From NCBI RefSeq assembly GCF_949628265.1, contig NC_088788.1, forward strand, positions 7,502,001-7,566,000: a stretch of 64,000 nucleotides of DNA, in the 5' to 3' direction. This DNA comes from Cloeon dipterum. Its lineage: Eukaryota; Arthropoda; Insecta; Ephemeroptera; Baetidae. Below are positions 37,363-49,525 of this stretch, in pieces. The notes under the pieces were generated by a model. The model saw only the letters and a list, made by a program, of their open reading frames with translations, searched no databases and was not told the origin of the DNA. Numbering within the stretch: the first letter of the stretch is position 1; each line of letters begins with the position of its first letter. A program made the translations under genes and the position numbers.

Positions 37363-38819
37363 TCAGGATTCTGACACCGTCGAGAAGGATTTCTGAATGT
37401 TTGTTACGTCACTCGAGCACAAAGTTATTATTTGCTTACATGTGGCAATATTGTATTGGCATGCTATTCATTTGCTGAGGAAACTTATAATCATATTTTT
37501 TTCTGAAAAGATGTCTCACCGCTGCCAAGAACCCAAATCTGTGCAGCTCGTAGCCGATGAGCAGAGTGATGATTATTCCTAGTAGAGCCATGATCCATTT
37601 TTGTGCTGAACAGTTGCAAATATCCGCTATGTAACAGAAAATAATTTATTTATAGCTTTCATTTAGCACCAAATAAATAAATTTTGAGACCAATAAAATT
37701 GATAACATACACGTAGTACCATTTGGACAGTCAAGCGGGTCAGAAAGCTCCAGATCGTCACAAGCATTGTCATTCCAGACCTTTTTAAGAAAGTCCGTTT
37801 TGCTGGAGCAGACCCCGGCCCCGATAGCCGGGCACCAGGAGCAGGGCAGCGACATTGCGTCTCTCGCGTCGACGCAGCTTTTGCAGTCGTAGAAATTCGA
37901 GCACGACTTCAGAGGCTCAAAAATGACCACGGTGCCTTCCGTGATTTTTACTTCTTTGAAATTAAAACTTGATCCCAGAACAACAAAATCAGCGGGTCCT
38001 GAAGATTTTCTTATTAACCCTCGTGTTGATGTTATTAGTTATTTAAATACCTGACAAATTAAAAACGTATCCAACCCCCATTGGATTTGACGAAATTTCG
38101 CCTTGAAAGTTTGTATCAAAACTGATCAGGTTGCCCAGAGGTATCGATCTGTAGACAAAATCAATCCTTCCACTTGAATAAATAGTGATTTGGAAGTTTA
38201 GATCCTTATCCCAGTTGTGACGAGTCCTGTAATCTCTTCTGAAATTCCACTGGACTGAGAGCGACGAGCCTAAATTGGAAATGTTTATTTTAAACGCTCT
38301 ATACTTAAAAATATTATGCTTACCGCTGTCGACGTATCTCAATTCTTTTAATCTGTCTATTTTGTCGATGAACACTAGAGGGACTATGGACCACTTAATG
38401 TCGCTAGTAGGATGAGAGATTATCCCGTAATCGGTCAGATTGACTTTCCTGATCTTGCGGCCGAAAAATGGGAAATCAAATGACAAGTCAACGGGGAGCT
38501 TAAAAAAACGCATTTAAAATTTATTAAATTTCAATTGTAACTAATGCACGCACATTTTTACCTGATATAATAGCTTGAATCCCACATTTTTTTGCTCATA
38601 CATGTTGACCCACAACCTTTTCGCCTCTCCCGTGTCCATAAAGATTGTCCTTTGCATCACATTGTGTGGGTCAGGTTTGGAGCTGAGATCCCTTTCTGAA
38701 ATTGTAATTAACAGATGATGATGCCGAACAATTTATATATTATACTGACGACCTTCGGGTTTGGCTAGAGAAAACGATGCGATGAAAATTAAAATGACGA
38801 AGAAGCGTTTCGTCCCCAT
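37363..38819 (-). CDS. Plexin-domain-containing membrane protein (PLXDC/TEM7 family)
   Basis: Exons 38819..38753, 38695..38562, 38498..38324, 38269..38051, 37998..37720, 37626..37520 and 37392..37363 give about 336 residues. A signal peptide (RFFVILIFIASFSLA) is followed by the nidogen-like block (SFDFPFFGRKIRKVNLTDYG, VPLVFIDKID, LSVQWNFRRD, IYSSGRIDFVYRSIPLG). Next come a cysteine-rich PSI module (CSNFYDCKSCVDA, CSWCPAIGAGVCSS) and one C-terminal span (IMALLGIIITLLIGYEL). This is the order of PLXDC1/2, type I surface proteins; the vertebrate members bind PEDF. The cytoplasmic tail is very short (about 18 residues, ending KSFSTVSES). The first donor is GAAG|GTCGTC, chosen because only it keeps the frame. 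Confidence 0.85.
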
Positions 38820-40319
38820 TGTCTTTCTCGGTGTCTGAAAAGGAATTGTCGCGAATGCTGTTTGCTCTCGTGACGCCTATCGAAGCCGGAGAATTCAGAA
38901 TTTTCTAACATTGCAATCCAGATTATCCAAGGAATGCATCAGCCGAAATTCATGTGAATATCTTCCAAAATATTTAAGATTATTTCAATATCACGAAATA
39001 AGACATTCGTTTTTATTCTTTTTTCAAGCCTATTTATTGAAGAAATGAGTAGAATGTGTCACAGTACATAATTAAATTTTGTTGCTTTCCTCTTTAAGGA
39101 CTCTGGATCAGAGTGATTGCAAAATACTCTTTAAGAAAGCAAAACAGTGTGAGAATTTTGGAGTTTTCACCGTGAACCTTCTCCCATATTCTCTAAATTA
39201 AAATTGCATTATTTTTTTCTACAGATTTAATTAAACAAATATTTTTCTGCTTCTGTTTTAGTCGTTAAATTGGAATGGTCTTGAATGGATTTGAATGGCT
39301 GCAACATTCACATCATGCGAGCTTCACAGGTTGCATAAATATATACTTTTTCCACTCTCAATCTGGTCGAGCAAGCAATTTCTGTTCTGCCGTTTCCAGC
39401 AGTTCGATGGGACTCCATTTAATTTCTAAGCATATCTGCTCGATTTTTTCAGTCTTCATTCACGTTTGCCAATATCGCCAATAGTTAAAATACACGTTTT
39501 TATTAAAAGATTTGCTTTTGATAATTGTGAGTACACACTTTGTATGTACAGAGCACAGGAAATTTTGCCAAATCTAAACAATCTTGGAGCCGAGCGAGGG
39601 TAAATTAACCAGTTTAATTTTTTATGTGCACGACGCACACTGTGTCCCATCTATTTAAATTGTTCTTCTATAGTAGTTAGATTGAACAGAAGTGAGTTGT
39701 CATATTTTAAATTAATTTAATACAAACTAAATTCTGAATGCCGGTGCGATTTATTCCATTAAAGAGAGTTACAGGCTAACAAACACATTAATTGAAAATA
39801 GCCAGGTCATGAAATTGGAAAGAGAAACATGACATATTATTGGCACAGATATTTATTTTGATACATTACAACGCTGAGAACCAGAACTATATATATTTTC
39901 CTTTTACATCATACAAAACAAATTTAATTACAATTCAATTCCTCTCGGTTTTAAGATAATATCTCGAGTTTTTTCTCCCAATCAGCTTATCATATTACAT
40001 AATTAGCTAATATGTAACGATATTGAGTTATTCACATCCATTGTTCATTCATGAGTCATAAAATTATAAAATTCACTTCGCAAAAAAAACCGTTGGAAAT
40101 TTTGCTGCTTGTACAGGATTTTGAAACAAATCCATTGATAATTTTTCAACGCGACAACAATTTCTGGAAAATTTCGGCGCAGTCTGACATTTAGATTTTC
40201 TTAACAGGATATTAATAATAAAATTAAGGGATCAATAATTCTTGTTGTTACCTGTAGTAAACAATAAGGTTAAGTTTTATTGTAGAAAACCACTCACGTA
40301 GTCATGTACCACTCACGCA

Positions 40320-40320
<1 letters not shown>
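38820..40320. other. Gene-free stretch, 1.5 kb
   Basis: This AT-rich DNA upstream of the plexin-domain gene shows no coding pattern. It should hold that gene's promoter on the minus strand, just above 38820. Confidence 0.5.

Positions 40321-40401
<81 letters not shown>
40321..40401. repeat. (TA)n microsatellite
   Basis: About 80 bp of nearly pure alternating T and A directly abuts the stop codon of the ninjurin gene, so the 3' untranslated region of that gene begins with this repeat. Its length is likely to vary between individuals. Confidence 0.9.
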
Positions 40402-40406
<5 letters not shown>

Positions 40407-40986
40407 TCTTTTCTGGAATATAGTTATCCAGACCAAAACTTATTATGACCAGGTTGAAAATGGTAACCAATGAGCTGCAGAGAGTACAAATGGCAAAACG
40501 AATTTTTTCAGCCTTTTCTGAAGAATCGAAGAATCGAAGAACCAAAGTAATCATAACCAGAATCTGTGGATTATAAATTGACCGTGATATATACATACAT
40601 ATTATCTATATATTAAAATGATATATTTTTCTGCATTTTTGGATCGACTGATAAAATTAAGAAAACTATAGCACGTATCCAAACAATTTAAATCCATTGG
40701 AATGACCACACTACTTGTAAATTTAACATCTTGAATCCTCCAATGAAGAAGAATTTACTTACTTGAAAGCCAACCGATAGTGCAATCATCGTGATTAACA
40801 GAATATAAAAATCGTGGTCTGGTCCAGCCTAAAATATGATTTTTTTATCAATGGATCAATGAATAATGAAAAATATATAAATACTATTATGATGTACTTA
40901 AGCTGGTTGAAATTTGACAATAATAGAGATACATTGAGTAGGCCATCCGTTGCGGCTGTTTTGAGGTGATCAGGAATCCCATTTGC
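40402..40986 (-). CDS. Ninjurin family membrane protein (N-terminal exons not placed)
   Basis: Three exons on the minus strand, 40986..40885, 40828..40763 and 40563..40402, all in phase 0, encode the conserved ninjurin core. First comes the amphipathic block ATDGLLNVSLLLSNFNQLKY, like vertebrate AES-MLDIALLMANASQLK. Then come two spans, HDFYILLITMIALSVGFQ with ILVMITLVL, and CTLCSSLVTIFNLVIISFGL, ending DNYIPEKK. Ninjurins oligomerise in the plasma membrane; NINJ1 ruptures it in lytic cell death, and fly ninjurins act in adhesion and stress. The variable N-terminal exon was not found with confidence. A frame extends upstream of 40986 to about 41070, but it crosses the acceptor TTCAACAG and looks intronic. 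Confidence 0.75.
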
Positions 40987-41450
40987 CTGTTGAACAAAAA
41001 TTGAAAAGAAAATGGTTAATGGTTTAATCGGTTTTATAAAAAGTAAGGTGGCTTCGTTAAAAACGACCAAAAAATCACTGTTTTACAATGGCTACGTCTG
41101 TTTTTATCGCACCACATGGATGAAGTTTATTGTTTTTTGGTCGACCATTATTTTAATTATTATTTTATATGTGTCTTGTTAAAATTAACAATCGAATATG
41201 AGTTGAGAACAACATACCATTTCAAATTCTTGATTTCCCGAACAACTCTGTCCAAGCTAGTCTCTCAACTAAAATTTAAAATCATAATCAATGCCTCTCT
41301 ATGAGAAACTTGGTACGTGCTTAATATCAGAGATAAGATAAAAGGCCTTCTTAGTTCTTATTGATAGTGATTTTTGTCGGGGCTTTGTAGTTAGAAATTC
41401 CTTGCTATATATTTGCATTCAACTGGAAATGACCGGCAAAAACTTGTTAC

Positions 41451-41734
41451 CAGCGGGAGCCAGATTCGTGCGACGCGCAGATATGGCGTCCGGTGGAGTA
41501 TGGCGCGAAATTCAAAAAATGGTCATGTGGAAATGCGCGAAAAGAAAGCAAGTTTTCGTCAATATATTGTGACGTAATTTGCATTACTTGTATTAATTGT
41601 TTCTTTTGGATCTTGAAAACAAACTCTTGACACTCGTGCGGCAATCCAAAGAGAGTTTTTTGTTTCCCACATTGAGACGCCATCTTGGATCTGCGCAGTG
41701 GGAACAAATTTTATCGCACATCTGGACCCCGCTG
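41451..41734. mobile_element. hAT-type MITE, copy 4 (inverted)
   Basis: This 284-bp element is intergenic and in the opposite orientation to copies 1-3. Ends are CAGCGGGAGCCAGATTCGTG and CATCTGGACCCCGCTG. The flanks CTTGTTAC and CTTTTGTTAC look like a target duplication with a two-base slip. Confidence 0.78.
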
Positions 41735-42286
41735 CTTTTGTTACAAATTAAAGCACTTTTTATGCACTATTCTATTTAGGCAGTTTATTTTTGATTAAAA
41801 AATATTGTAAATTCAGAAGTTGTTGACAGGCAATATTAAGAATGCAAAATTGTGATGATTTCGCAAATGATGTTAATTTGAAAAACGTTAACACCAAAAA
41901 GCATCATTTATACGCACATACAGAGATTGCATTTTTAGCTGAAACTGATTTTTCATTTTTTATTCAGATATCAAAGACAGATTGATATGTAAAAGAACAA
42001 ATTTTTGAACATTATTAATTTACGGTATTTCTGAGCATTGTTCTATATTTTTTAAAGTATACAAAAAATAAAGAAACTTTGGTTATTGTGGTCTGCAATG
42101 AACAAAAACGTGGTTTGAATTACTATATTAAGAAAGCTGTAAAACAGAAATGACGAACAAAAAATATGAATAATTTTTGCTTTCCAAAAATTAAAGTGAT
42201 TTTTGTATGATTTAAAAAAGTCTTACTTAAAGTTGCAATCGCTTTGTTAAATCGCAATTCACACACATCGACTTTAATCAGAGATG

Positions 42287-42300
42287 CGAAAGTCTAAGAC
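42287..42300. promoter_or_regulatory. AAAGTCTAAG motif before ART gene B
   Basis: GCGAAAGTCTAAGAC lies about 65 bp upstream of the start codon. The same word or its complement lies before ART genes C, E and G and far upstream of PARG. It may be a shared regulatory site or initiator region. Confidence 0.4.
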
Positions 42301-42360
42301 AGCGGAGCAATCTTATAAGAGCGGCTGCTTCACCAGACATCCAATTATTAGCGAGGAAAT

Positions 42361-43290
42361 ATGTCAAGAAGATGGTACGACGGAATTCAGCTGGAAGAGC
42401 TGGACAGAGGCCACAATGACTTCAAATACGTCGAGGGCAAAATGCGGAACAGCATTGGTCACAGCGACGTGACCAGCTACAACTTAAAAAAGGTGAGATT
42501 TGATCAAATCAGAATCAAATTAAGGGAAATTATTTAAATTAAATTAACCACAGGTTTTCCGCATTAACAATAAATACACGTGGCCCCGGTACAAGAAGCG
42601 CCGGGGAAAGATTTATTGGGAAATGGGAAGGCAGCAGTTGGTGGAGGAAAAGAGGCTGTTCCACGGCTCGCCCAAAGCGGACGTAATCGCCAAACAGGGA
42701 TTCGACCGTGGATACGCCAAGCAGTCCGGAATGTTTGGAGCGGGTAATTTTCCGTTCTTATTATTTGAATTAAAAATTATTCAGTTTTAATTTTGAATTT
42801 GAGTATTTTAAAATTGTGTTAACGCTTTTAAATAATTAATTTTACAATTGTACGAATTAATTAATTATTCATCTCATTCGGACTTATTGCTAAATTTTCC
42901 AGGTGTATATTTCGCTGAGCACTCATCCAAGAGCAACAACTACGCGTTTGGCAATCACCAGCCTTGCTCGACGCACAATAATAAAAAGTGCAGCGAATGC
43001 GTCCGCAAGATTCTCATATGTAGGGTAGCCCTGGGCCGCAAGTACGAGACGACCCTGAGAACTGTGTCGTCGCTGCCCCAAGGGTATCACTCGGTCAAGG
43101 CCAACCAAGGGGTGCGCCTCCAATTCCCTGAATACGTCATCTATGACGATGATCAGGTAAATAATAATTTATTTTGAAGGGGTTAAAAATAATTTTTTTT
43201 AATTATCAGGTGTACCCTAGTTACCTGATCGAGTACACGACCAACTACACCACTGCAGCTGCCTCAAGTAACGGGTGCCAAATTATGTGA
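42361..43290 (+). CDS. Tankyrase-like ADP-ribosyltransferase B, CAAX-ended
   Basis: Exons 42361..42492, 42554..42743, 42903..43156 and 43210..43290 give about 218 residues. The N-terminal helix region (WYDGIQLEELDRGHNDFKYV) matches the segment just before the tankyrase catalytic fold. The triad is complete: H81 in LFHGSPKAD, Y121 in SKSNNYAFG, E184 in FPEYVIYDD. Zinc ligands are C-S-T-H-x4-C-x2-C. The last exon, after YLIEYTTNYTT, ends in CQIM, a CAAX box of the type usually farnesylated (C215). There are no ankyrin or SAM domains. A broken PARG-like copy lies 0.9 kb downstream. The closest relative in the window appears to be gene G, which is likewise followed by a PARG-like gene. Confidence 0.87.
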
Positions 43291-44199
43291 TTAAAAAAAT
43301 TAAATAATTGTGATCTTCCGCCGCAAAATTTCTAAGGTTTTGATAACCGTGATGGTTGTATTTAATTAAGGAGAGTTGTGATGAATAAAAACAGATTTTA
43401 ATAAAACTTCCCTAAGAATTTCTATTATTCGACCAGTGCAAAAATATTCAAGTTTATTTTTATGCCTATGCATTTCCAAAATTTTACCTAAAGCTAATTA
43501 AATTAAATTTTTAATTACTCTAGATGCTGGCTAGTTTTATTTTACTGCTTAAACAAAACCATTTTCATAAAGCATAATCAAACTTTAATTGTAATCTATA
43601 ATACAAACTGCTGGAAAGAGATATAAAAGATTACGATTGCTGGTGTAACATCATAAAGAAGAAAAGTGTAATTCTCTGTGTGACAGTAAAAACGGCCTTA
43701 TCGCTCATACCATACATATTACAGTCAACGAGCCTCTTAAAAAGTCTACCTAACTTTTCAGTGTCTATGCTGCATCAAAATTATCTCGTTAATCCCATCG
43801 CATGATACATGAAGTCTCGTCTTTTCGAAAGGACGCTTTTGAATTTCAACTTTAACTTCGTCGTATGGCCATGGCAGCAAGTAACAATGATTCTCATGCC
43901 TCACACACAAAAAGATGAGTTATTTTTACTCAAATTAATGTGCCAAAACGGTTTATTTCCACTACAAAATTAATCATCCTATAAAAGAGCACAATATTTT
44001 GATAAATACGTTTTAAATTGCGCATAAGGGTGAAATAAATAAAATTTAAACATCTTATTTGCATTCATGTACCAGTAAAAATTGTAACGATTCCAGCGAA
44101 AATCTGGGGTTTTCCCTGTCTGCTGCCACCGCTATCAGACAAGTAAATGCATTTGATATAATTTGAGTACGATACTAAAATTGAATAAAATGGAAGGTC
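43291..44199. other. Spacer between ART gene B and the broken PARG copy
   Basis: This is AT-rich DNA without a gene that I can support. It may hold decayed 5' exons of the PARG copy, but none is recognisable. Confidence 0.4.
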
Positions 44200-44641
44200 A
44201 GAAACTCTGGCGACCTGGAAATGTTCATCAGGAGCGAAGGTCGTGTGCCAGCCTGGGACATGGTGGTCATGCACGGAACTTTCCAAGAGGTACAATTTAT
44301 GCCCACCTCTCATCACGCTTCCCAAATAAAATATAACACTGATTTCAAATGCAATTATTCCATCGTTTTTTAGCAAGAGTGGTAAAAAAATCAGAATTTC
44401 ACAAACTTTGTGAGCGGCTTAGTGACCCTGGCGGAGATTCAGGACTATTTGGCCCTGCAGGAGCGCTTCCGCAGGGACATGTGCGTGGAACTGAGCCGGC
44501 ACGAGGTATCGGTGCTGCTGGCCAACGCCTTCCTCTGCCGCCTCAAATACACAGACTACGAGAGCAGCCTCAACTTCAACAGCCTCTGCAGCTCCCGGGG
44601 AGCCAGGGAAATGAAAAATGCTGCTGCATTTCTCGTTTATT
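44200..44641 (+). pseudogene. PARG-like gene copy, broken
   Basis: Two blocks match exons 3 and 4 of the PARG-like gene at 63092. 44200..44289 gives GDLEMFIRSEGRVPAWD, and 44374..44641 gives NFVSGLVTLAEIQDYLALQE, then ELSRHEVSVLLANAFLCRLK and SLNFNSLCSSRGARE. A stop lies in frame at the start of the second block (EW-stop, where the intact gene has DW). The sequence loses homology after RGAREMKN and ends soon after. No counterpart of exons 1, 2 or 5 onward was seen. It cannot make an active glycohydrolase. Nucleotide identity in the second block is high, so the duplication is not old. Confidence 0.8.
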
Positions 44642-45817
44642 AAAAATGATAGAAAAAATATTGAAAAAGGATTAGTGAGAGAAGAAATGGAATTGATAAT
44701 TTTTAATTTAATTATTTTTGAGGGATTATCGTAGAGGTGAAAATTGTGCTGAGAGGAATTTCACCTCTTTTGATGTGATATTGTACAAAAATTAATTAAT
44801 AGATGTTGTAAATCTTAACTTTAATTTAATTCGTTGCAAGACAAAATAAATAATTTAGTATGGTGTTAACGTGTGTCAAATCCATATATTTTATTATTTC
44901 CAACTGCGGCAAACAAACAAATACCATATAGAGATCATGTAATTTAAGAGCTCATAACAAATAAGTTTTTAAATAAAATAATGCTGAGAACAGGCAATTT
45001 TACAGTGAAGTCTCATGAATTATATATCCAAAATTATTACATGTATATAGGTTGGTGAAAACGCTGATGGTGCGCTGATATTGAGGTCCAATATTCGTCA
45101 CTTTGTTTGTTCAATATATGTGTTATTGTTGTTGTTAGTCAAACAATCCCACTGACAACACATTCCCACCAAAGTTGCCTCGATTTGTGGGTTTTGTTAG
45201 ATTGAGGAGATGAATGCTCAGAGTTAGCAATTGGACGTACTTCTCTGCTCCACCAAAATCCGATTGTTTACCATGTTAAGAGGATGTTAGGCTGTCGCGG
45301 CCAACAAGAAGTCCCCGTTGAAGGTCAGCAATGATTGTTTTTTAGGTTTAGTCAAAGCTCAAAAGCTGTTCCGCGGAAAACGCTCGTAAATTTATATTAT
45401 TTGAAGGATGACGACCTGCCGAATAGAAATGTTTGCAACAGGCACAGCTCAGAAATGTGGCACGTTGCATACACTAGGAATTCTTATGTAATAAGGTAGC
45501 TTTGCACAAATATGCTATTTTCTTTTGTGAAGCCATTCATTCAGTATAAGAGGAATTTTTATCATGCATTTGGCGGGGAAGAAGGCAATGTATACATTTT
45601 ATTATTTGTTTAAAAATCTAAATACAAGGCTTGTATAAAAAGATAATATTTGTTTCTGCTTTTGGATTTGATTTTCATACGGAATTGTAGACAGTCATCA
45701 TCTGTAGAGTGTTTAAATGAAAAAACCTTACACAAACTCTGATTTTATTTCCAAATAGCTTGGCTGCATCGGTGGTGTAAAGCACGACCCTTTTGATCGG
45801 TAAATAAAAGTCGGAAT
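44642..45817. other. Gene-free stretch
   Basis: I see no coding pattern in these 1.2 kb. The last 100 bp should contain the promoter of the M13 peptidase gene. Confidence 0.5.
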
Positions 45818-48367
45818 ATGCGGACACGGTAAGTGTAAGCAGGGCAATTCAATTGACAAAAAATTCTACAAAACAATACGGTATTTTATAGAGCAATTCT
45901 CTTGGTTTTTTCGTGTCTTATTCTGGCAGTAAATTTGGAAGGTACGTAAATTTATTTAAATTTTTTAATCAGTACGTGTTTTGTAATAATTTCTCTTCAC
46001 CAGAGACACCACTCAGCCCAAGGATTGATTGGTACAGGTGGCTGATAGAAAGAAATGAAACAAACAGAGCATTAAATGGTGAAATTAATTGAGCTTTCCA
46101 AACTATCGTGATTTAGAAACATTATGTGTTTGTAGAAAGCTCACTGCCACAGCTTCATAATTTTGGAATCAAAGTGCGATTTCATAAAATCGGGAGTCCA
46201 CATGCACGTATTGAGGCCGAAACTAAGGATGTCTGTTATTCAGAGGAATGCATGGAGTCTGGTCAGCTCAACGACTTTTATTCAATTTCAGCCCGGTCAA
46301 CTGCCACTTTATTCAAATTTCAGCAAACCGTATTTTGGCTTCAATGGATTTGAGTGTCGATCCGTGCAGCGATTTCTTCCAATTCGCGTGCGGAGGCTAC
46401 ATGAAAAACAACCCGGTCACAAGCAAATTCCCCGAACACCAGAAATTCCAAATGCACTCTACCTTGGACAATGTTTACAAAAAGTTGCATGGTAAGAAAG
46501 AGTTAAAAATCTCAAAATAAGTAAAAATTGTGCAGTGATTCTCGAGGATGATAGTGATAGCAAGCACCCGTTTCTGCAGAGAGCGAGAAGAAATTACGCA
46601 ACATGCGTTCAGAAAGGTTTTTAGGTTTCATTATTGCCAGTAATAAATCTAGTTCATTTTTTTTTAGCTGAGCCAAGGAAATGCTTGCGTAGCGTGCTTG
46701 CAAATAAACGTTTTGAATGGTTTCTTGGAGTGGCGTACGCCAGGGACTACCCTCAGACGGATAAAATTAATAAAGTAAGTTTTTGATGCTTTGGACTTGA
46801 GAATTTTATACGTATTTCAAATTTATTAGTAATTATGTGGACAAAACTCTGCAATTTTTTTCTTTCAAAATTGGCAGTAGTGTTCACTTTTTTGGTTTTT
46901 AAAAAATTAAGAGAGTACATATGGAAATAAAATTTTTCTTAGTCTCTTCATTCAGTCCCTAAAATTTTTTTTACTTTAAATGGGGTTCAAGAATCTCGGG
47001 AAATAAGTTTATATTATTTATCTGGAGTCACCAAATTATCCAAAGCCCAAATTTTCGTTCCAAAAAAATACTTGCAATCCCAAAAATTATTTCATATCTG
47101 AGTTAAAGTCTTGAAAAGCCAGTAAAGCTAACAAATAATTTTTAATGCTAAAAATTTGGCATTAAATTTCCTTAGAATCATCTTTCTATTGAAAAATTCT
47201 AGTTTCGCTTTTTAATTTTTTTTATTCTCATGCAAGCTGTGTTCTTTTTTTCAGACTAAAATCATGTTTGAAGCAGTCAAGACGGAGGTCAAGACTCTCG
47301 TGGCGAACAGCATGTGGATGGACTGGGATAGTATAGAAAATTCGGTGGAGAAAGTGGATGACGTGATAGCTGTAATTGGTTACGATCCTGTAGTTTTAAC
47401 TGACCATAAAAAACCTAGGGTGAACGGATTAAAAGCATTCATGAAACCACTGAGGAATAATCCGTTCTACGTGTCCCACTATAATGCAATTTGTAATTTG
47501 TTTTTATTCTTGATGTTCTTACAAACTGATACAAAAACTTCCTTCAGGTTTACCCGTGGCTTCATTGAATCCTCCATTACTCAACCTGGGTCTCGAGTGA
47601 GTACCAACTAACAAATATTCTCTCTTTTAGATGGAATAAAGATATTTTTTCAGTGCTTTGGAATATGGCGCGATCGGAACTATAATTGGCCACGAGTTTG
47701 CACATTGCATCCATTACTACGGTTCGTCAATCCAGAAATATCTGCATTTTTTAATCTAAAACGATTTTTATTAGAGCTTGGCAGGAGAGGCTTGTGGAAC
47801 ACTATTTGGTCTGACGGAACAATCGCGAATTATGACTCGATAAAGGATTGCTTCGTAAGGCAGTACACCGAGGAATTACGAAAATTTATCACTCTTAGAA
47901 GGGATGAAGTTGGAAAAGTAATTCATAAAATCCTCCTATGTATTATTTATTTAGTAACAATTATTCAGGTTGATGGAAGGAAAACCGTGGCCGAGAACAT
48001 AGCGGACCTTGTTGGATTGCAAGCCGCCTACCGCGCCTTCAAGCGACTCAACGTCACAAATCGCATACTCATGGGCCTCATCACGGACTACTGCCCAGAG
48101 CAGCTTTTCTTCCTGGGGATGGCAATTGTAATTTTATATTTAAAACTTTTATAAATTAATTCGACGAAATTAATTCTTCAGGCGCGGTGCACGAGCGAAT
48201 CGGTCCAATTCACGGAAGATTTCATTTTGGACAGGTCTCAAGTGCACAGTCCCTGGAAATTCAGGGTCAATGTGTCGCTGAAAAATTTCAAAGCGTTTGC
48301 CAAGGCTTGGAACTGTCCCTCAGGATCAGAGATGAACCCTATTAGGAATAGGTGCACCATCTATTAG
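45818..48367 (+). CDS. Short M13 (neprilysin-like) zinc metallopeptidase
   Basis: Thirteen exons, 45818..45828, 45892..45941, 46004..46078, 46136..46261, 46324..46491, 46536..46616, 46668..46774, 47255..47492, 47548..47596, 47654..47721, 47775..47917, 47969..48127 and 48182..48367, give about 486 residues, against 700-770 usual for M13. A signal peptide ([15 protein letters not shown]) is followed by the M13 start [15 protein letters not shown]. Zinc ligands lie in GHEFAH (H315, H319) and ENIAD (E381), and the transition-state histidine in QVHSPWKFR (H447). The end is WNCPSG...NRCTIY. About 250 residues of the usual middle are missing between YATCVQK and the next block, while every junction keeps frame. 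It should be a secreted or membrane-tethered peptidase for short peptides. Whether it still folds is uncertain. Confidence 0.78.
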
Positions 48368-48434
48368 ACCTTGTTTGATTAATTTTATTTGTTCACAATA
48401 ACTCTTGTTTGCCTTCAAAATATTTGTTTTTAGA

Positions 48435-48657
48435 GCTTTTAAACAAATTTTGTAGAACATTGTTGTATATCAATTATGAAAAAGTCCCTACGTGATAAAA
48501 GGAAAGCAAACAATGATCTGTTTGTTATTTATTCACACCACTTCGTTTATCAGCGCGGTGGCACGCGACCATATAATAGTCGTGATATCGTAATTGAATG
48601 AAGGGCCGCCGCCACGCCAAGTGATAACACGTTTACCGCGCACAAACATTTAAAAAA
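48435..48657. repeat. Duplicated segment (3' flank of the M13 gene), copy 1
   Basis: From GAGCTTTTAAACAAATTTTG through TTATCAGCGCGGTGGCACGC to TTTACCGCGCACAAACATTT this block is closely matched at 55340-55570. It marks one edge of the segmental duplication that also copied ART genes C and D to E and F. Confidence 0.75.
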
Positions 48658-48854
48658 ATGTAAATATGTATAAGAATACGGTTTTTCGACAACTAGCACT
48701 TATCCCTTCTGAACAGAAAATTCCTGGAATTTTTTCGTTTTGTATATTGAGCAAAAATCCTTCACATTGGAGAGATTGATCCTCTCTTGTATTAATTAGG
48801 TCACGTATTTTTCTTTAAATTCCGTGTTATAACTCATGCAATGATTTATACTAT

Positions 48855-49046
48855 TTGAGAAATTGCCACGCGTTTTTGTCCAATGCAAGCTGCCGGCTTA
48901 AAAACCTGGTTGAGTTAGTCTTGGAGATTGACGCGACAGAGATGTTCCCTCTCCGTGAGGTGAGGGACTCGCTGCACCAAAGGCTAGCTGACGAGGGTTT
49001 AATACCCGAAACGGCTGTCCTAGTCACGGGTGTTTGGCAACAATGA
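48855..49046 (+). other. Coding-like orphan fragment
   Basis: A GC-richer open stretch reads LVELVLEIDATEMFPLREVR, then DSLHQRLADEGLIPETAVL, ending VWQQ and a stop. Composition and lack of stops suggest a real exon or the remnant of one, but I recognise no family. No partner exon was found on either side. It could be a fragment of a captured gene. Confidence 0.3.
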
Positions 49047-49525
49047 ATGTTTTGTGTTTTTTTCTTGGACATTTTGGCACTTGCTTAAAATGTTTTCGAA
49101 AAATTCGCTTAACACTTGTTTTTGATGATTTCTCAAATGGTCTGCGTTGCATTGAGTATAGAGTAGCATCCCTTAGTATAGTACGAGTATCTTTTTTTTA
49201 ATTGAGATGTATAAAAATATTAAATAAACCAATTATAATGTGAGTAAAGTATAATCATACAGCGAGGCGTGAACATTTTATTTTGCATGAAAATCGGCGC
49301 TTTTCGAAACTCTTTTAGATAATTGTGTTTTTGAGTAGTACTAGAAACGGGTCTTAAAATATGTTTTTATGAAATATCAATTAAAAGACGCTCACGAAGC
49401 CATGATCATTAGCATTATTTTTGGTCAGTTGCCAGCAGTACACGGATTAACACGGAAAGGTACGTTCTCTTTACTCTAAATTATATCTTTTGGCTAATTT
49501 TCGGATATTTTTTTTGTCTCAAGGC

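Noticed and set aside
41000-41304. Possible N-terminal exon of ninjurin (e.g. around 41216-41275)
   Set aside because: No reading frame, acceptor and donor phase combination joined the phase-0 core cleanly, so I left the exon unplaced.
44065-44376. Minus-strand open frame of about 100 codons
   Set aside because: It is antisense to the broken PARG copy, which explains the composition.
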